Of a stretch of DNA of 64,000 nucleotides, positions 10,245 through 20,849 are shown in pieces. Each line of letters starts with the position of its first letter. The first letter of the stretch is position 1. The notes beneath the pieces were generated by a model. That model was not told the origin of the DNA, did not search any database, and saw only the letters and a program-made list of their open reading frames with translations. Source of the stretch: Symbiodinium natans. Its lineage: Eukaryota > Sar > Dinophyceae > Suessiales > Symbiodiniaceae. A program made the position numbers and the translations under genes. The stretch lies in contig CAJNDS010002366.1 in NCBI GenBank assembly GCA_905221605.1, forward strand, positions 140,001 to 204,000, written 5' to 3'.

Positions 10245-10563
10245 TACGGTATTAGAGTCACTAGAGGCGGTGGGTTCCGGACAATGTGGCATCCCACAGG
10301 TTGGGGGGGTTGTGGGTTTTCCACCCATTGCAGCACTCCCCGGAACCTCGAACGGCTAACCCAAACCTAACGTTGACAAGGCCGCAAGCGCACCTAGTTG
10401 TTCAAAACAAGTATTGAGGGCACCAAGAGCTTTGCAAAACTTAGTGCAAAGGGTTTAGGATTTAGGGTTTGGGGTTGCACAAAGAACTCGGCTTATGCAT
10501 AAGGCCTCATCCTCGATGCAGCGCGGGGCCGAGAGATCTGTCGTTGGCTCTCTGCAGTCGGGG

Positions 10564-10607
10564 GTTTAGGGTTTAGGGTTTAGGGTTTAGGGTTTAGGGT
10601 TTAGGGT
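10564..10607 (+). repeat. Interstitial telomere-type block, G-rich strand
   Basis: Six perfect TTTAGGG units. A two-unit remnant sits at 10449-10476. Confidence 0.92.
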
Positions 10608-10609
10608 AC

Positions 10610-11120
10610 CAAGCCGAAGGTCAAGCCTTGGGCGCATGGTCCCAACGCTTAATCCCCTAACAAAGGCCTAATTCAGACGCGCTTTGTGCCTCACGGGGTC
10701 CAGGCTAGAGCAGCGTAGTGGGGTCTCCTATCTTCGACCCTTGATGCCCCTGGAACCTGCTCAAATCCTAGATCGTGCATTAGAGTCCCATCCTGGACGT
10801 CTTCAGTCTATATCGGCCTCAGCAGCCTGAACCTCCAAATCCTAAAGCCGAGCCCTCAGCCCTCGACGCCCAAACCCATGATCAATCTTCTTCACCTCTG
10901 AGCCCAGATCAGAACGAGGGACCCGAGGACCCCAAGCTTCAGCTGGACTCCGGAACAAAATCATACCTGAAACCCAGGCACAGATGCCCTCATGATGCGT
11001 TGTGAAGGTTGAGGGTGTCTGGGTTTCTCACCCCTAGAGCCCAAACCCCGGATCAGGATGGTGAGCAGCAGCGCGGCACAGCAGTCACCCACGGATCGGA
11101 TGCGTCATGGGGAGGGATTG
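10610..11120. other. Unassigned sequence
   Basis: No feature recognised. Confidence 0.35.
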
Positions 11121-11270
11121 GTGAGATGCTTACTACTACAACGATTAGGACAGCGACTATTGCTACCACTCAGGCCACTGCCATTGCTGCCGCCGCAACC
11201 GCCACCGCCAACACTTAGCCAACCACCGCCCGCTCCATCCCGACGACAACTACTATACAGGTGCTACTAG
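11120..11270 (+). repeat. Trinucleotide-rich low-complexity DNA
   Basis: Imperfect ACT/GCC/CCG triplets give Thr/Ala/Pro-rich frames. Similar GCT/ACT triplets resume at 11885-11945, after the C/T tract, so the two may once have been continuous. Confidence 0.6.
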
Positions 11271-11691
11271 GTCATGTGGACGCAGATGTCCTTGTTGTGA
11301 AATACCTTGTTTTGCCTTCCACATTCTGAAACATTGAGCACCTTCTCGGCGTTTCAAGCTGTATTTTGTGGACCATGCAAAGAATGGCGCGTGTAGCACT
11401 ACGAAGTGCTCAAACTAATGGCAGGGCCAGCAGTTTCAGACATTTCGCACGTTGGGCCGTCGCGTGGATAAGAAGTGTGAACATGCTGAAAGTACCTGTC
11501 TTTTGAGCCTATTGGCATGTGGACGGAACATGCACAACAATCCAGAACATGCTGTAAACGCCGGGCCATTGTACACGAAAAGCCAGAAAATATTCAAGTT
11601 GCTGCAAAACCCAGCGCGCTTGCATGTTCGCAGTATGAACGTTGAACTGACCCCAGCCCACCCACCCGAAACCCTGACGCTGGTGGTGAAG

Positions 11692-11836
11692 AACCCCCCC
11701 CCCCCCCCCTCCCCCCCCCCCCCCCCCCTCCCCCCCCCCCCTCCCTCCCCCCCCCTCCCCCCCCCTCCCCCCCCCCCCCTCCCCCCCCCCCCCTCCCCCC
11801 CCCCCCTCCCCCCCCCCCTCCCCCCCCCCCCCCCCC
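11692..11836. repeat. C-rich tract with periodic T
   Basis: About 145 bp of C runs broken by single T residues. Poly-Pro and poly-Gly frames across it are artefacts of the repeat. Confidence 0.9.
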
Positions 11837-11839
11837 AAG

Positions 11840-12374
11840 AGGGCTCTCAGCAGCAAACCACACGAAAACGCGCACGCCAAAACTTCTACAGCTATTGCTG
11901 CTGCCACTAGGGGTCATTGCTACTACTGCTGCAATTGCTTCTTGCTGGTTCTAGTCGCCCTACACTCCCAACACGCACCAAGCTCCCTTCACAGCCATGT
12001 CCTTAAACGTTCATCCATTCTTTTGGGTCCATGCTCAAGGGTTTATGGCCCAGGTTTCAGGGTTGAGGGTTTAAGCTTGTTGTTGAAAAGTTTACGGTTC
12101 AGGTTGGAGGCTTGTAGTAAGGATTTCAGCTCAAGGGTCGGCGATTGAGGGCCTAGGCTTGAATGCAACTTAAGCTGTGAGTCAAGTTTAAGTGTCTGCG
12201 ACGCAAGTGAACGTTACTAGCCCTCCCCTTCTCCCCCCCACGCGCGCACGCGCGCACACGCGCGCGCGCACGCGCAATCACAGGCATGGGCATTGGCCTA
12301 CTGTTGTCCCCGCCGCAAGTCCCCCGAGCTGCATGTCAAGACAAGTCCCCGAGTACAGCACGCCACATGGGCAG
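11840..12374. other. Unassigned sequence with an alternating CG/CA tract
   Basis: Positions 12240-12276 are an almost pure alternating purine-pyrimidine run (CACGCG type), a classic potential Z-DNA sequence. No gene is recognised before the exon at 12375. Confidence 0.5.
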
Positions 12375-12434
12375 GAGATGCCTGTGCCCACGGAAGTGCC
12401 AACACCCACCTCGCCCTGGGGTGACGAAGAGGAG
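12375..12434 (+). CDS. Putative exon, PT-rich family (EMPVPTEVPTPTSPWGDEEE)
   Basis: Twenty codons, EMPVPTEVPTPTSPWGDEEE, follow GGGCAG and end GAG|GTGCGG. A second possible donor is CAG|GTGTTC at 12444. It combines the EMPVPT start seen at 28471 and 48142 with the acidic tail seen in TTPCEDEG and TTPREDEG. That shared architecture across four loci supports a common protein module. Confidence 0.5.
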
Positions 12435-12478
12435 GTGCGGCAGGTGTTCACGGGGCTAAGGGAGTTCATCTTGATTCA

Positions 12479-12546
12479 ATATAGGGGAAGGATTAATTTC
12501 TAATAGCATTCAAAACCCTATTCTAATTATTACGACCCCTATATTA
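12479..12546. mobile_element. Family D element, short version
   Basis: It carries TTTCTAATAGCATT and CAAAACCCTATTCTAATTAT, matching the outer parts of the copy at 29311 with its middle missing. Confidence 0.5.
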
Positions 12547-12678
12547 GACCTGCGACAAGTTTCACACTCCCGTCCCACAAGCCTCTCCTATCCGATTTTT
12601 CCAGGCCGAGACAGTCGTGGCAGCCACGGCTTTGCCGCCCTGGCCTCGTCCTGCTGTGAGGTTGATAGTACATGCAGG

Positions 12679-12767
12679 TTGGGATGTTCCCCCTTAATAG
12701 GGGTTATAGTTGCCCCGAATTACAATCCCTTTCAAGGAGCTTTTTGTATAAGGGGGGAACATCCCAA
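12679..12767. mobile_element. Family A element with perfect 8-bp target duplication
   Basis: The ends are TTGGGATGTTCCCCCTTA and its complement GGGGGGAACATCCCAA. The element is flanked on both sides by CATGCAGG (12671-12678 and 12768-12775). The 89-bp non-coding interior fits a MITE; 8-bp duplications are typical of hAT-type transposases (established knowledge), but no transposase is seen here. Splicing from the last G of the left duplication to CAG of the right one would give an exact GT-AG intron that restores the empty site. Confidence 0.85.
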
Positions 12768-13039
12768 CATGCAGGTCTCTAATCAACAGAGTTATCGAAG
12801 GTTGTTGGCGACCAAGCCCATGGCTCCATAGTCTTCATGCTACTCCCGTTCACCACGAAGCTATAGGCCGTAAAGGAGTTTTGCTCGGAGTAGGCTTCCA
12901 AATCTTGACCTGGCCAGGCCTGGGGAAAGAAGAAACTTGAGCCCCACCCCTCAGCAGACATGGGGCTGGTGTTGTCACGCGCGAAGAAGCTTGAACGCAA
13001 AGAAGCTGTCGAAACCATTTGGTGAACATCTAGCTTGAG

Positions 13040-13073
13040 GCCGACGCAGACCCTGGCCGAACCGGCGCCGGAG
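13040..13073 (+). CDS. Putative exon (PTQTLAEPAPE)
   Basis: It follows GCTTGAG and ends GAG|GTGGCA. The frame encodes PTQTLAEPAPE, close to VPTAEPAQPALE at 54407. Phase 2 start, phase 0 end. Confidence 0.38.
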
Positions 13074-13074
13074 G

Positions 13075-14577
13075 TGGCAGAAACGGTTCGAAGGAGTTGT
13101 GGTTCGCGTCGGCTTCCCGCTCAGTAGCTTTGAAGCTTGGGGCAGATTCTGGGTGGTGGCATGCTTGTGTCCTTGTATTGCAACATGCATGCTCAATGCC
13201 GAGGCCCTGCTTCATAGTGAAGAGCCGCAGTCAATACACCCTAGGCTCTAGACTCCTGTGTTCAAAGGCTTTTGGACATCGCCGCCTAGAAGCGGCACGA
13301 AGTAGTGAAGTCGGCCGGGAGGGCTAGTGGATGAAAGTGGAGCCGGTGGGTCGTCATGCAGTCTGGGACCAGGAATGCTCATGAGCACAATGCTTGTGGG
13401 CCACCATATCTAGCAAATAATCTTGGGTGAAGCAGCCGGCGAAGCACGCTAAGGAGTCTTCCGGAGGATCTGATGGGACTGGACTTTCGGGTACTTTGGA
13501 GTCCGGGAGTAGTGGGCCAGTGGGTTTCAGGTATTCGGGAAGGGTAAGCGCAACACCACCAGACGAGACGTATGCACCACTGTTCTGACCAACTTGAACT
13601 AGGTGCTACGCCCCGCACCCTCAGATGCCTCTTCTCTGCCAATATTCCATACACCTGGCATGCCTTCATCCGGGCATCGCAACAAGTGTGTAGACTAACT
13701 GGCTGCTCAAAGAGACGAACTCGAATGCAGCTATGGGTTTAGGCGGCTTAGGCGTTTGCCCAGGAGACTATCTTGTCGAATACCTTTGACCCTATTTTCC
13801 ACGCACCTTGCACTTCATCTTTATGCACAAAAGCTCGCATTTCAAGCCAGCCAGTCAAACGCAGGCTGCCCTAGATTCGGCTGTACTCTCAGCCCAGATG
13901 GAGCTAGACGCCCCGGGCTCAGGGTTGCTTGGGCTTTCAGGTTGCGCTCCGCTTGGGTCGGACATGCTCAGCTCCGAAATCGCGGTAAACTCACGAAGCC
14001 GAAGTGGCTGAGGTTCTTTGCCGACCCAGCAGTACATCCTAAGAACTGTATTGGGACGCGGGGAAGAAGAACACCCGGCAATGTTCCATGCAGATGAGAA
14101 AGAGAACCGGTGCTAGAGGAGGGACACTTCAAGTTCTTGGGGAAGGAACGGGAGCCTCTGCATTCCAAGCTATTCGCACAAGGCTCTTATGGTAAGCGTT
14201 GAGAACAAAACATGCTCAAAACACAGAAAGCAGGCTTGCGTCGAGCCAAAAATTTTCCCCAGGATATGCAGAAAGCAGCTCACATCGGATCCTAAGCCAA
14301 TTGGAACGACAAGGAAGGCTTCAGTTTATGGTTAAAGAAGACCTTGCACCCCAATCAAGACTTTACGAACGGAAGAAGATGACGAGGCACACACACATCC
14401 TTGCGACCCATTCCCCAAAACCCCATATCAAAAATCCCTAGCCGAAATACTCAAACTCTGAACCTGCAAGTTTTTGCCAAAGCCCCTCAGCCCAGCAGAA
14501 GCCGTGAGATTGTCAACTCGAAGCGGCCAAGCCCCAGCTCTTCAACCGCTCAAGGGATGCATGCTTCGGAAGCCCGA
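13075..14577. other. Unassigned sequence
   Basis: About 1.5 kb without telomere blocks or recognised elements. Frames of 60-113 codons exist on both strands and overlap. None has a motif I can name. Confidence 0.4.
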
Positions 14578-14625
14578 AGCCCTAAACCCTAAAGCCTAAA
14601 CCCTAAACCCTAAACCCTAAACCCT
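14578..14625 (-). repeat. Interstitial telomere-type block, C-rich strand
   Basis: Seven CCCTAAA units, one with AAAGCC. Confidence 0.9.
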
Positions 14626-14693
14626 ACTTAAGAGCTCTGTCGGCGTAACCTAGAGCTTCTGAAGGCCTAATTATAAGCCCGGTGATGACCGAG

Positions 14694-14729
14694 GTCCCTG
14701 CGCCACAGGAGTCCGCGGTCGTGGAGAGC
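14694..14729 (+). CDS. Putative exon (VPAPQESAVVE)
   Basis: It follows GACCGAG and encodes VPAPQESAVVE before GAG|AGCGCT. Composition and VP- start match the series; the 3' border is not a standard donor. Confidence 0.25.
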
Positions 14730-14968
14730 GCTGCCATGCTGAAGCCTCGTGCTGTCTACGTCTGAATAGTACATTTATATAGAAGAAAAAATCGAAAAAC
14801 ACAATAGTCTAACAATACACACATACACATCGAATAATATATTCGTACATTGGTAGGTTGACCTTTAGATGTCTTTCGGTTTGGAGGCTCACGTTTTGCA
14901 CGCTGTGCAATGCTTTTGGGGGGGAAGCAGACTGGAGGCTGAAGGGTTGGCAGTGACACCAAGGACTT

Positions 14969-15022
14969 GGGTTTAGGGTTTAGAGTTTAGGGTTCAGGGT
15001 TTTTGGGTTTAGGGTCTAGGGT
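14969..15022 (+). repeat. Interstitial telomere-type block, G-rich strand
   Basis: Degenerate TTTAGGG with TTTAGAG and TTCAGGG variants. Confidence 0.88.
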
Positions 15023-15225
15023 GGAAAGCCGAAAGCAAGGCTTTGACAGCAGTTCATGTCGCTGCTAAGAGTTGTTGAACAGGATGCGGCATTGACTGCG
15101 AACAGGTTCGGGCCGGCTCGGGTGTCGTCGTACATTTTTTGGGAGGCTTTTACCTCGAATGTACGAAGCTTACAAATCTGCAACTGAAATCCCCAGACAA
15201 ACATCAAGCAACTCCACCATCCTAC

Positions 15226-15313
15226 CAGGATGGGCTGTTCGGCCCTAGAATCCCCAGAATCAACCCTGTAAAGGGCCTCTTTAAGGGGTTGAGGGGTAAA
15301 ATAGCCCATGCTG
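15226..15313. mobile_element. Family B inverted-repeat element
   Basis: It runs from CAGGATGGGCTG to ATAGCCCATGCTG, with the core AACCCTGTAAAGGGCCTC and TTAAGGGGTTGAGGGG. It is a well-preserved copy, 88 bp long. No target duplication is seen. Confidence 0.75.
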
Positions 15314-15314
15314 G

Positions 15315-15810
15315 TACAGATACCCAAGCCCAAGCCTGCAAAGTCCATCGAATCCCAAGCTTCCCCCATTTCAGGTCAGAGTCGGCTCCCGAACCGCGGT
15401 CTCCCACAGACATGCCGGTGCGCAGCTGAGAGGGTGTTTAGCGCTTTTGATTGGCCTGATGGGCTTGGTTTGTTTTTGCACGGCTTTGCAAGAAGGTATA
15501 CTGAGGCACCTGAAGTTGAGCGCTTCCATGGCCTCACGATTTGGGCCCTTGTTGTGGACTCTAGAGCTCAAATTTGGGGGCTCACGGTTTCGGGCTCAGG
15601 GTTTTGAAAGGGTCTTCTCAGGCTTGGTAGTTCTTTCTTCGATTTCAGATGGTTGTTGCATCGCCCCTACCCACCCAAAGCATCTTCGAGCCGTTTAGGT
15701 ATCGTTTAGGTCTTCAAGGAATCTCGGTCGAATGCCGGGTTTCTGCTTCTGTGCGTTTGGGGCCTTTGGGGCTGCATAAGCTGCCCTCCTCAGTCACCAT
15801 GGCCGCCTAG
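15315..15810. other. Unassigned sequence
   Basis: Open frames on both strands here partly read through the family B element and are not convincing genes. Confidence 0.35.
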
Positions 15811-15861
15811 GTGCCCACAGATGTGCCGTCCCCGACGCCGAGCGCTGAGCGTGGGCTGAAG
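15811..15861 (+). CDS. Putative exon, PT-rich family (VPTDVPSPTPSAERGLK)
   Basis: It follows GCCTAG and ends AAG|GTTAGG. Seventeen codons, phase 0 to 0: VPTDVPSPTPSAERGLK. Its first half is the same as 37646 and 58251. Confidence 0.5.
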
Positions 15862-15862
15862 G

Positions 15863-16332
15863 TTAGGGCGACGCCTTAGGCCTGCGTAGGATGGTTTCCT
15901 GGCATCATTGGTCTTTGGAGTACTCAGATGTCTATCGAACATGACTTGACTATTGAAGCTCCATTTCTAAATTGTTCTTCTCCACGCTCGAAGTGGGGGC
16001 ATGAGATTTTAACCCAGCTACCCTCTTCGCACACGCACCTCCCGCAATGTTGGCCTCCCGTGAGTACAGCCCCCTTCCCCCCATGAATACAGCACCACCC
16101 TCTCCCCCCGCCCTGATTGATTCAATCTCTCTGGGACGGGGCTGGAATTACGAATTGTTGCCCGCGATTTCTTTTTATAGCTGAGGGGGTGTGTAATTGA
16201 GTTCCGGGGATTTATTTGCCGGGGAAGGGGGGGGGGTCATACATGGCAAGTCAACATGACTCCTCGACGCCCAGTACAGCATCCCAGGAATGCCCAGCCC
16301 CAGACAGCCCCCGCACCGGCACAGCGGCCCAC
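15863..16332. other. Unassigned sequence
   Basis: No recognised feature. Confidence 0.35.
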
Positions 16333-16423
16333 CAGCATGGGCTGCTATTGGGCCTTATCATCCCCCTAAGCAACCCTATAAAGGGCCATTTTAAGGGGTT
16401 ATAGAGTATAATAGCCCATGCAG
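16333..16423. mobile_element. Family B inverted-repeat element
   Basis: It runs from CAGCATGGGCTG to TAGCCCATGCAG, with the core CAACCCTATAAAGGGCC and TTTTAAGGGGTTATAGAGTA. Confidence 0.72.
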
Positions 16424-16673
16424 GCACACCCCTCCCAAGACCCCCAACAAACGAGTTGAATGAGTTCAGGTCCTTTGCCGGCGAGGAGCGCACCGTCATG
16501 GAAGAGGACACTTGATCGCATAGACATCGGCCAATGTGGTTCAGGGTCGACGCTTGAATTTCCGCGGCTGCACAATCATAAACCACGATCGTAACTCTAG
16601 ACTCCCCCGCCTTCGCCTCCCATGTGCAAGCCCATCCTAAAACCAACTAGGGCTTGCAAAGCCAAACAGGCAG

Positions 16674-16756
16674 CGACCACCGCGCCACCACCCACGGCAC
16701 CCCCTGTGGCACTGGTGGAGGAAGCGTCCGAGACGCAGTCTGTGCCGCAACATCAG
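16674..16756 (+). CDS. Putative exon (APPPTAPPVALVEEASETQ)
   Basis: It follows AGGCAG and ends CAG|GTGTAG. The 83 nt are open and encode a peptide containing APPPTAPPVALVEEASETQ. The clear AG and GT borders and Pro-to-Glu composition fit the series. Confidence 0.42.
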
Positions 16757-16858
16757 GTGTAGAATGTTGAGCTTAGGCTTGGGATTTAGCATTCAGGGCC
16801 TAGATTCGCCTAGACTCGTGCTTAACGCTGAGCTCACTTGGCACTCGTGGCAATTCAG

Positions 16859-16912
16859 GCTGAGGAGGTGGTTGCAATCGTGGAAGGAAATTTTCCTGCA
16901 GCCAAGAAAACG
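16859..16912 (+). CDS. Possible exon (AEEVVAIVEGNFPAAKKT)
   Basis: It follows ATTCAG and reads AEEVVAIVEGNFPAAKKT until a CCCTAAA block begins. GAG|GTGGTT at 16868 is an early alternative end. Weak. Confidence 0.2.
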
Positions 16913-17231
16913 CCCCAAACCCTAAACCCTGAACCCTAAGCCCTGAGGGGTGCCAATTCGCTTGTAGGGCTTTGCGGGGTCACAGGCGGTGGAGCTCCCA
17001 AAAACGCTCAAGCCCCCAAGCTCGCAAACTGACAATAGCCTCCACCAAGTCTGGAATCCCTCTCAGAACGGCAATTTGAGGAGCTTTTCGCAGTTTCTTC
17101 GACGATTCGAGGCTTCGAGTCTGAGTGATCCCTCCTCCAAAGCCTGAGACCCGGCCACCTAGTCCAAAATTCTGAATCCCCCTAGCTTTTGAACCCGAGG
17201 AAGATAATCCACTACAACTGCAACTCCGGAC

Positions 17232-17294
17232 TTTAGGGTTTAGGGTTTAGAGTTTAGAGTTTAGGGTTTAGGGTTTAGGGTTTAGGGTTCAGGG
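17232..17294 (+). repeat. Interstitial telomere-type block, G-rich strand
   Basis: Nine units, two of them TTTAGAG. Confidence 0.92.
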
Positions 17295-17310
17295 CTTTTG
17301 AGGCCTCCAG

Positions 17311-17369
17311 ATGCCGACTTCCCTCCACCAATGCCCGAGTCAGCGCCCATGTCATCGCGCGGAGCCCAG
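17311..17369 (+). CDS. Putative exon (FPPPMPESAPMSS)
   Basis: It follows CCTCCAG after a short pyrimidine stretch and encodes a Pro-rich peptide with FPPPMPESAPMSS, ending CAG|GCACGG. It is sandwiched between two G-rich telomere blocks. Confidence 0.35.
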
Positions 17370-17403
17370 GCACGGAGCGAAAGACCTGGAACAGAGGGCT
17401 CAG

Positions 17404-17450
17404 TTTAGGGTTTAGGGTTTAGGGTTTAGGGTTTAGGGTTTAGGGTTTAG
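17404..17450 (+). repeat. Interstitial telomere-type block, G-rich strand
   Basis: Six perfect TTTAGGG units. Confidence 0.93.
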
Positions 17451-18404
17451 GCACTCTGAGTCGCTGCTGATCTGAGATGACAATGTAATCAATTATAACG
17501 AGCAATACACAAATTCACACATCACATCATTTCCTTCACTGCAGAGTCAGCTGACACTCCAAAAAGTGCTGAAAACGACCATTCACCCAAAAACCCACAT
17601 GTATTTCAGCATTCAATCGAAGCACATAGAGGTGATTATGCATTATTTCACTTTATGATGGAAATGAATCAACATTACATTTTATAACGTTTTTTCAAGT
17701 AATGGTTTGTATAACATGAATACTATATGGTATAATGAAGGTCACAGGTTAGTTGTCAGGCCTCAGCGTTCACCTGGAGGTTTGAAGTGTTTCGACATCC
17801 ATATCAACATCCATAAAAGCAGGCCCCCACCCACCCCTCCCCCCCCCCCCCCCCCTACCTGCCTGCCCCCCTAAACCCCCCTATCGCACCTTTTCTAACA
17901 GGGGCTTACTTTTTTGAAAGAAAGCGATCCCGAGGTCTATGGTGGCATCCTCGCCATCTGTGGGGTGCCCGGGGCAGTTCTTCACAATGCGATCTGGGAA
18001 ACGGAGAAAGGGTCCTTGCCAAATGCTACTGCTTTGCCAAGAAGAGCCTGCAGAAGGCTTGGGATGTTTAGGGTTTCAGGGTTACTCCGAGCCTACTGTC
18101 TCTTTGGCCCACGCTGTGTGTGTGCGTGTGTAGTAGGGCAGGGGGCAGGGGGGTTGATTTCGTCATTTGGATTGCGCGCCCAATAAGCAGCAAATCGTGG
18201 CACCCAACATGCTTCTGCACCAGGCACCTCCCTTGGTAGAGGGTCCGGGATGCTCCAGCACAAGTGGCTAAGACCCCGGCGAGAAAGCAGCTTAAGGCAG
18301 TCCAAAAGCATACCTCACCAACCGCCAAGCTCTGAAGTTGTAAAACCCTACAGTGCCCTAAACCCCTGAAGCCCCCGACACCAGCCAAACACTTGAACCA
18401 CAAG
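17451..18404. other. Unassigned sequence: AT-rich patch then C run
   Basis: Positions 17480-17760 are AT-rich (TATAACG and TATAATG words), followed by a C16-type run at 17839-17856. No gene is recognised. Confidence 0.4.
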
Positions 18405-18434
18405 GAGCTCCCTGTGCCAATGCTCCCGGACGAG
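18405..18434 (+). CDS. Putative exon (ELPVPMLPDE)
   Basis: It follows CCACAAG and ends GAG|GTGGAC. Ten codons, ELPVPMLPDE, matching the ELPVPT core followed by an acidic end. Phase 0 to 0. Confidence 0.38.
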
Positions 18435-18445
18435 GTGGACGGGGG

Positions 18446-18490
18446 GTTCAGGGTTTCGGGTTTTTGGGTTAGGGTTTAGGGTTTATGGGG
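18446..18490 (+). repeat. Degenerate telomere-type block, G-rich strand
   Basis: TTTCGGG, TTTTGGG and TTTAGGG units. Confidence 0.8.
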
Positions 18491-18880
18491 TGTGGTTTGT
18501 TCGTGATGGGGTCCGGACTCCTTGCTCTTTTGGTGGAGCAGGGTTTTCTGCTTCACGTCTTGAGGCACAAGGGCTTCCAGGGACGCTGTGGGAATGAGGT
18601 TTTTTTCAAACGGAGTCTGTGTCCGACCCTTGCATCATCAACTGCCGCCCTCAGCTTCTACTCCAGATATCCTTGTGCTGTTAAGCCCTCTCGAAACCAT
18701 TGCTCGCAGCCTGCATGCTAGGCCCCCGACCCCTGCAAAAACACCCAACCTCCAGAAGCAAACTCGCTTAACATGATAAAGACAAATAAAGAACCCCAGA
18801 TTCCAGATCCGACAACAGAGAGCTGCACAGATTTGGCAGGAGCCAAAGCATCACCTCACACCGCAACACAGCAATGCCAC

Positions 18881-18986
18881 TTATCTAGGGGCCCTGCATA
18901 ATTACAATAGGGTGTTGGGGATTGCTATAGTATAATTATAAAGGGACCCTTAGGGAATACTATTAGTAATTATTCCAACCCCTATA
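18881..18986. mobile_element. Family D element, reverse orientation
   Basis: Reverse complement of the family D plan: AATAGGGTGTTGGGGATT, then TATAATTATAAAGGGACC, then AATACTATTAGTAATTATTCC. Confidence 0.65.
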
Positions 18987-19098
18987 CGAACCACCAAACC
19001 AGCTTTCAATGCTACACCCGAGCGCTAGCCAGGCTCTGAGGCCGATTCCCCCACCGCAGGCAGTTATGGGGATGTTTTGGGGACATTTGCGTTGTTGA

Positions 19099-19202
19099 TT
19101 GGGATGTTCCCTCTTATACGATAATAGTCCGGAATAGGGATTATAATAGGGGGGTACGAAAATCCTTATTAAGAACTGTTAGTGTAAGGGGGAACATCCC
19201 AA
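19099..19202. mobile_element. Family A element with perfect 8-bp target duplication
   Basis: The ends TTGGGATGTTCCCTCTTATA and its complement enclose 104 bp. GTTGTTGA lies on both sides (19091-19098 and 19203-19210). No ORF. Confidence 0.85.
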
Positions 19203-19212
19203 GTTGTTGAGT

Positions 19213-19677
19213 TGGTTCGCGGTGCCCTTGTGGGCCTTAAGCCTTATATGTTCGTGTTCTTTCAAGTTTGTGTGTGCCTTCAACCGTAGTTACGGGTTCC
19301 GGAGCTATGGATTTGCACAGCTTGATTTGACTAGACTTGTGGTGGCTCCGGGACCCAGACTTTGTTTTGAATTTGGAACACCGCTTCCCTCAAATGGTTG
19401 GTAGTGCAGCAGATCCAGCCCTTGCTGACTTCGCCCATGTTGTCGCTGTTTTGCATCAGCTGGTCGTTTCTCATTGCCAATTTCGATCAAATCTTGCCAA
19501 TCCCTCAAACCTAAAACCCTCAAACCGCAACCCCCAAACCCCAAAAAATCACGTGTTTGGTAGATTGTTAGTTATTTCAGGGCCGTCCATGGATGGTTCC
19601 ACGCCCCTACAGCCTCATCTGAGCCCATAAGCGAAGCCAAAAGCAACCCCGGGGAGCCGATCTTGGTTGCGTTCAAG
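19213..19677. other. Unassigned sequence
   Basis: No recognised feature. Confidence 0.35.
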
Positions 19678-19730
19678 GGGTTTAGGGTTTAGGGTTTAGG
19701 GTTTAGGGTTAGGCTGGGATGTTCCCCCCA
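19678..19730 (+). repeat. Telomere-type block joined to a family A end
   Basis: Five TTTAGGG units (19678-19712) are followed at once by CTGGGATGTTCCCCCC, a lone family A terminus without its partner. Confidence 0.75.
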
Positions 19731-19845
19731 AGAGTGTACAACGAGATCCATGCCTTGAACCCTCCACCTGCAGCCCTCGAGACAGCCCTGTGGTTTCTTG
19801 GAGCCCTTTCAGAAGCCTTAGATCACTTAAATCACCGAACCCCTG

Positions 19846-19894
19846 TTTGGGGTTTAGGGTTTAGGGTTTAGGGTTTAGGGTGTAAAGTTTAGGG
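19846..19894 (+). repeat. Interstitial telomere-type block, G-rich strand
   Basis: About six units. Confidence 0.9.
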
Positions 19895-19993
19895 ACTGAT
19901 CACCAAAGGCCCCAAATGCTACGATACGCAAGCTCCCGTGGCTTCCCGGAGGCGACTTCTGCGCAGATGGTAAGCGCTGGGTCCACAGGGAAC

Positions 19994-20155
19994 CAGGATG
20001 GGCCATTAGGCCCTATAGTCCCCATAAGCAACCCTTTAAAGGGCCTCCTTAAGGGGTTAGAGGGCCTTATAGGCTGTCGATAATCCCCAGAATCAACCCT
20101 ATAACGGGCCTTTTTAGGGGCTGATAAGGTATTGTAGCTTTGATAATTGCCCGTC
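19994..20155. mobile_element. Two joined family B elements
   Basis: CAGGATGGGCCATTAGGCCC opens a first copy with CAACCCTTTAAAGGGCCTCC. At about 20080 a second copy follows, with CCCCAGAATCAACCCTATAA and GGGCCTTTTTAGGGGC. The composite suggests nested or tandem insertion. Confidence 0.65.
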
Positions 20156-20159
20156 CTTG

Positions 20160-20765
20160 AAGGCATGTCATGTGGCCTTGCCTTGCGGTTCCTGAACGGT
20201 TTCTTGGGTACAGCACGGGAAAATGCTCCTCTTTTCTTTGGCTCTTTATCTTCAGGACTCGTTTCATGTTGAGGAGGTTGTGGCTAAAGCTGCGACCTAG
20301 TCAAGCTTCAGCAAGTCTTGAGAGCTAACGCAAAGACCCAGATCCCAAACGGTTTGAGGACCCTCTCCCCATGCCCACTTGGGTCACTTGCACTGAGGCC
20401 TCAGGCCCCATCGCATCCTCCTCGGTCTTGGCCCTGGGTCACGGGTCGCCGGGTTACAAAGGGCCAGTTCCCCAAAGGCAACGGCACAAAAAAGGCCTGG
20501 TGCAGCAGTGCCCTGAAGTCCAGTGATTCAGATAGGGCTTTGGCGCGATTAGGGTCTGGATTTTCAGGCCTCAGGACTTGCACCCTATCAAAAGGATTAG
20601 GTTCAGGAATGCGGAGGTGCAGTTTGAATACCCCTACGAATCCTTGCACAAAAGGTCAGAAAGGTGATTTTCTACCTGGCTTGCCAAACCTGCAGCCCAA
20701 GGGGTGGTCCTAAAGTGCCGCTGCATGCCGCTAGTAAAGGACTCACCAAAACTAGTCGTGGCCAG
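20160..20765. other. Unassigned sequence
   Basis: Overlapping frames occur on both strands; nothing is recognised. Confidence 0.35.
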
Positions 20766-20846
20766 AATGTTGAGGCGGCCGCGCACTCACCCAGCGAGCT
20801 GCCTGTGCCAACAGACAAACCCTCGCCCACGTCGCCTGTGGCCAGG
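20766..20846 (+). CDS. Putative exon, PT-rich family (SPSELPVPTDKPSPTSPVA)
   Basis: It follows GTGGCCAG and ends AGG|GTCTCA. Twenty-seven codons, phase 0 to 0, containing SPSELPVPTDKPSPTSPVA. It aligns codon for codon with 1603, with mostly third-base differences. An alternative start is after GTTGAG at 20775. Confidence 0.5.
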
Positions 20847-20849
20847 GTC

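Noticed and set aside
11452-11917. Poly-Pro and poly-Gly frames of 107-152 codons
   Set aside because: They depend wholly on the C/T tract at 11692-11836.
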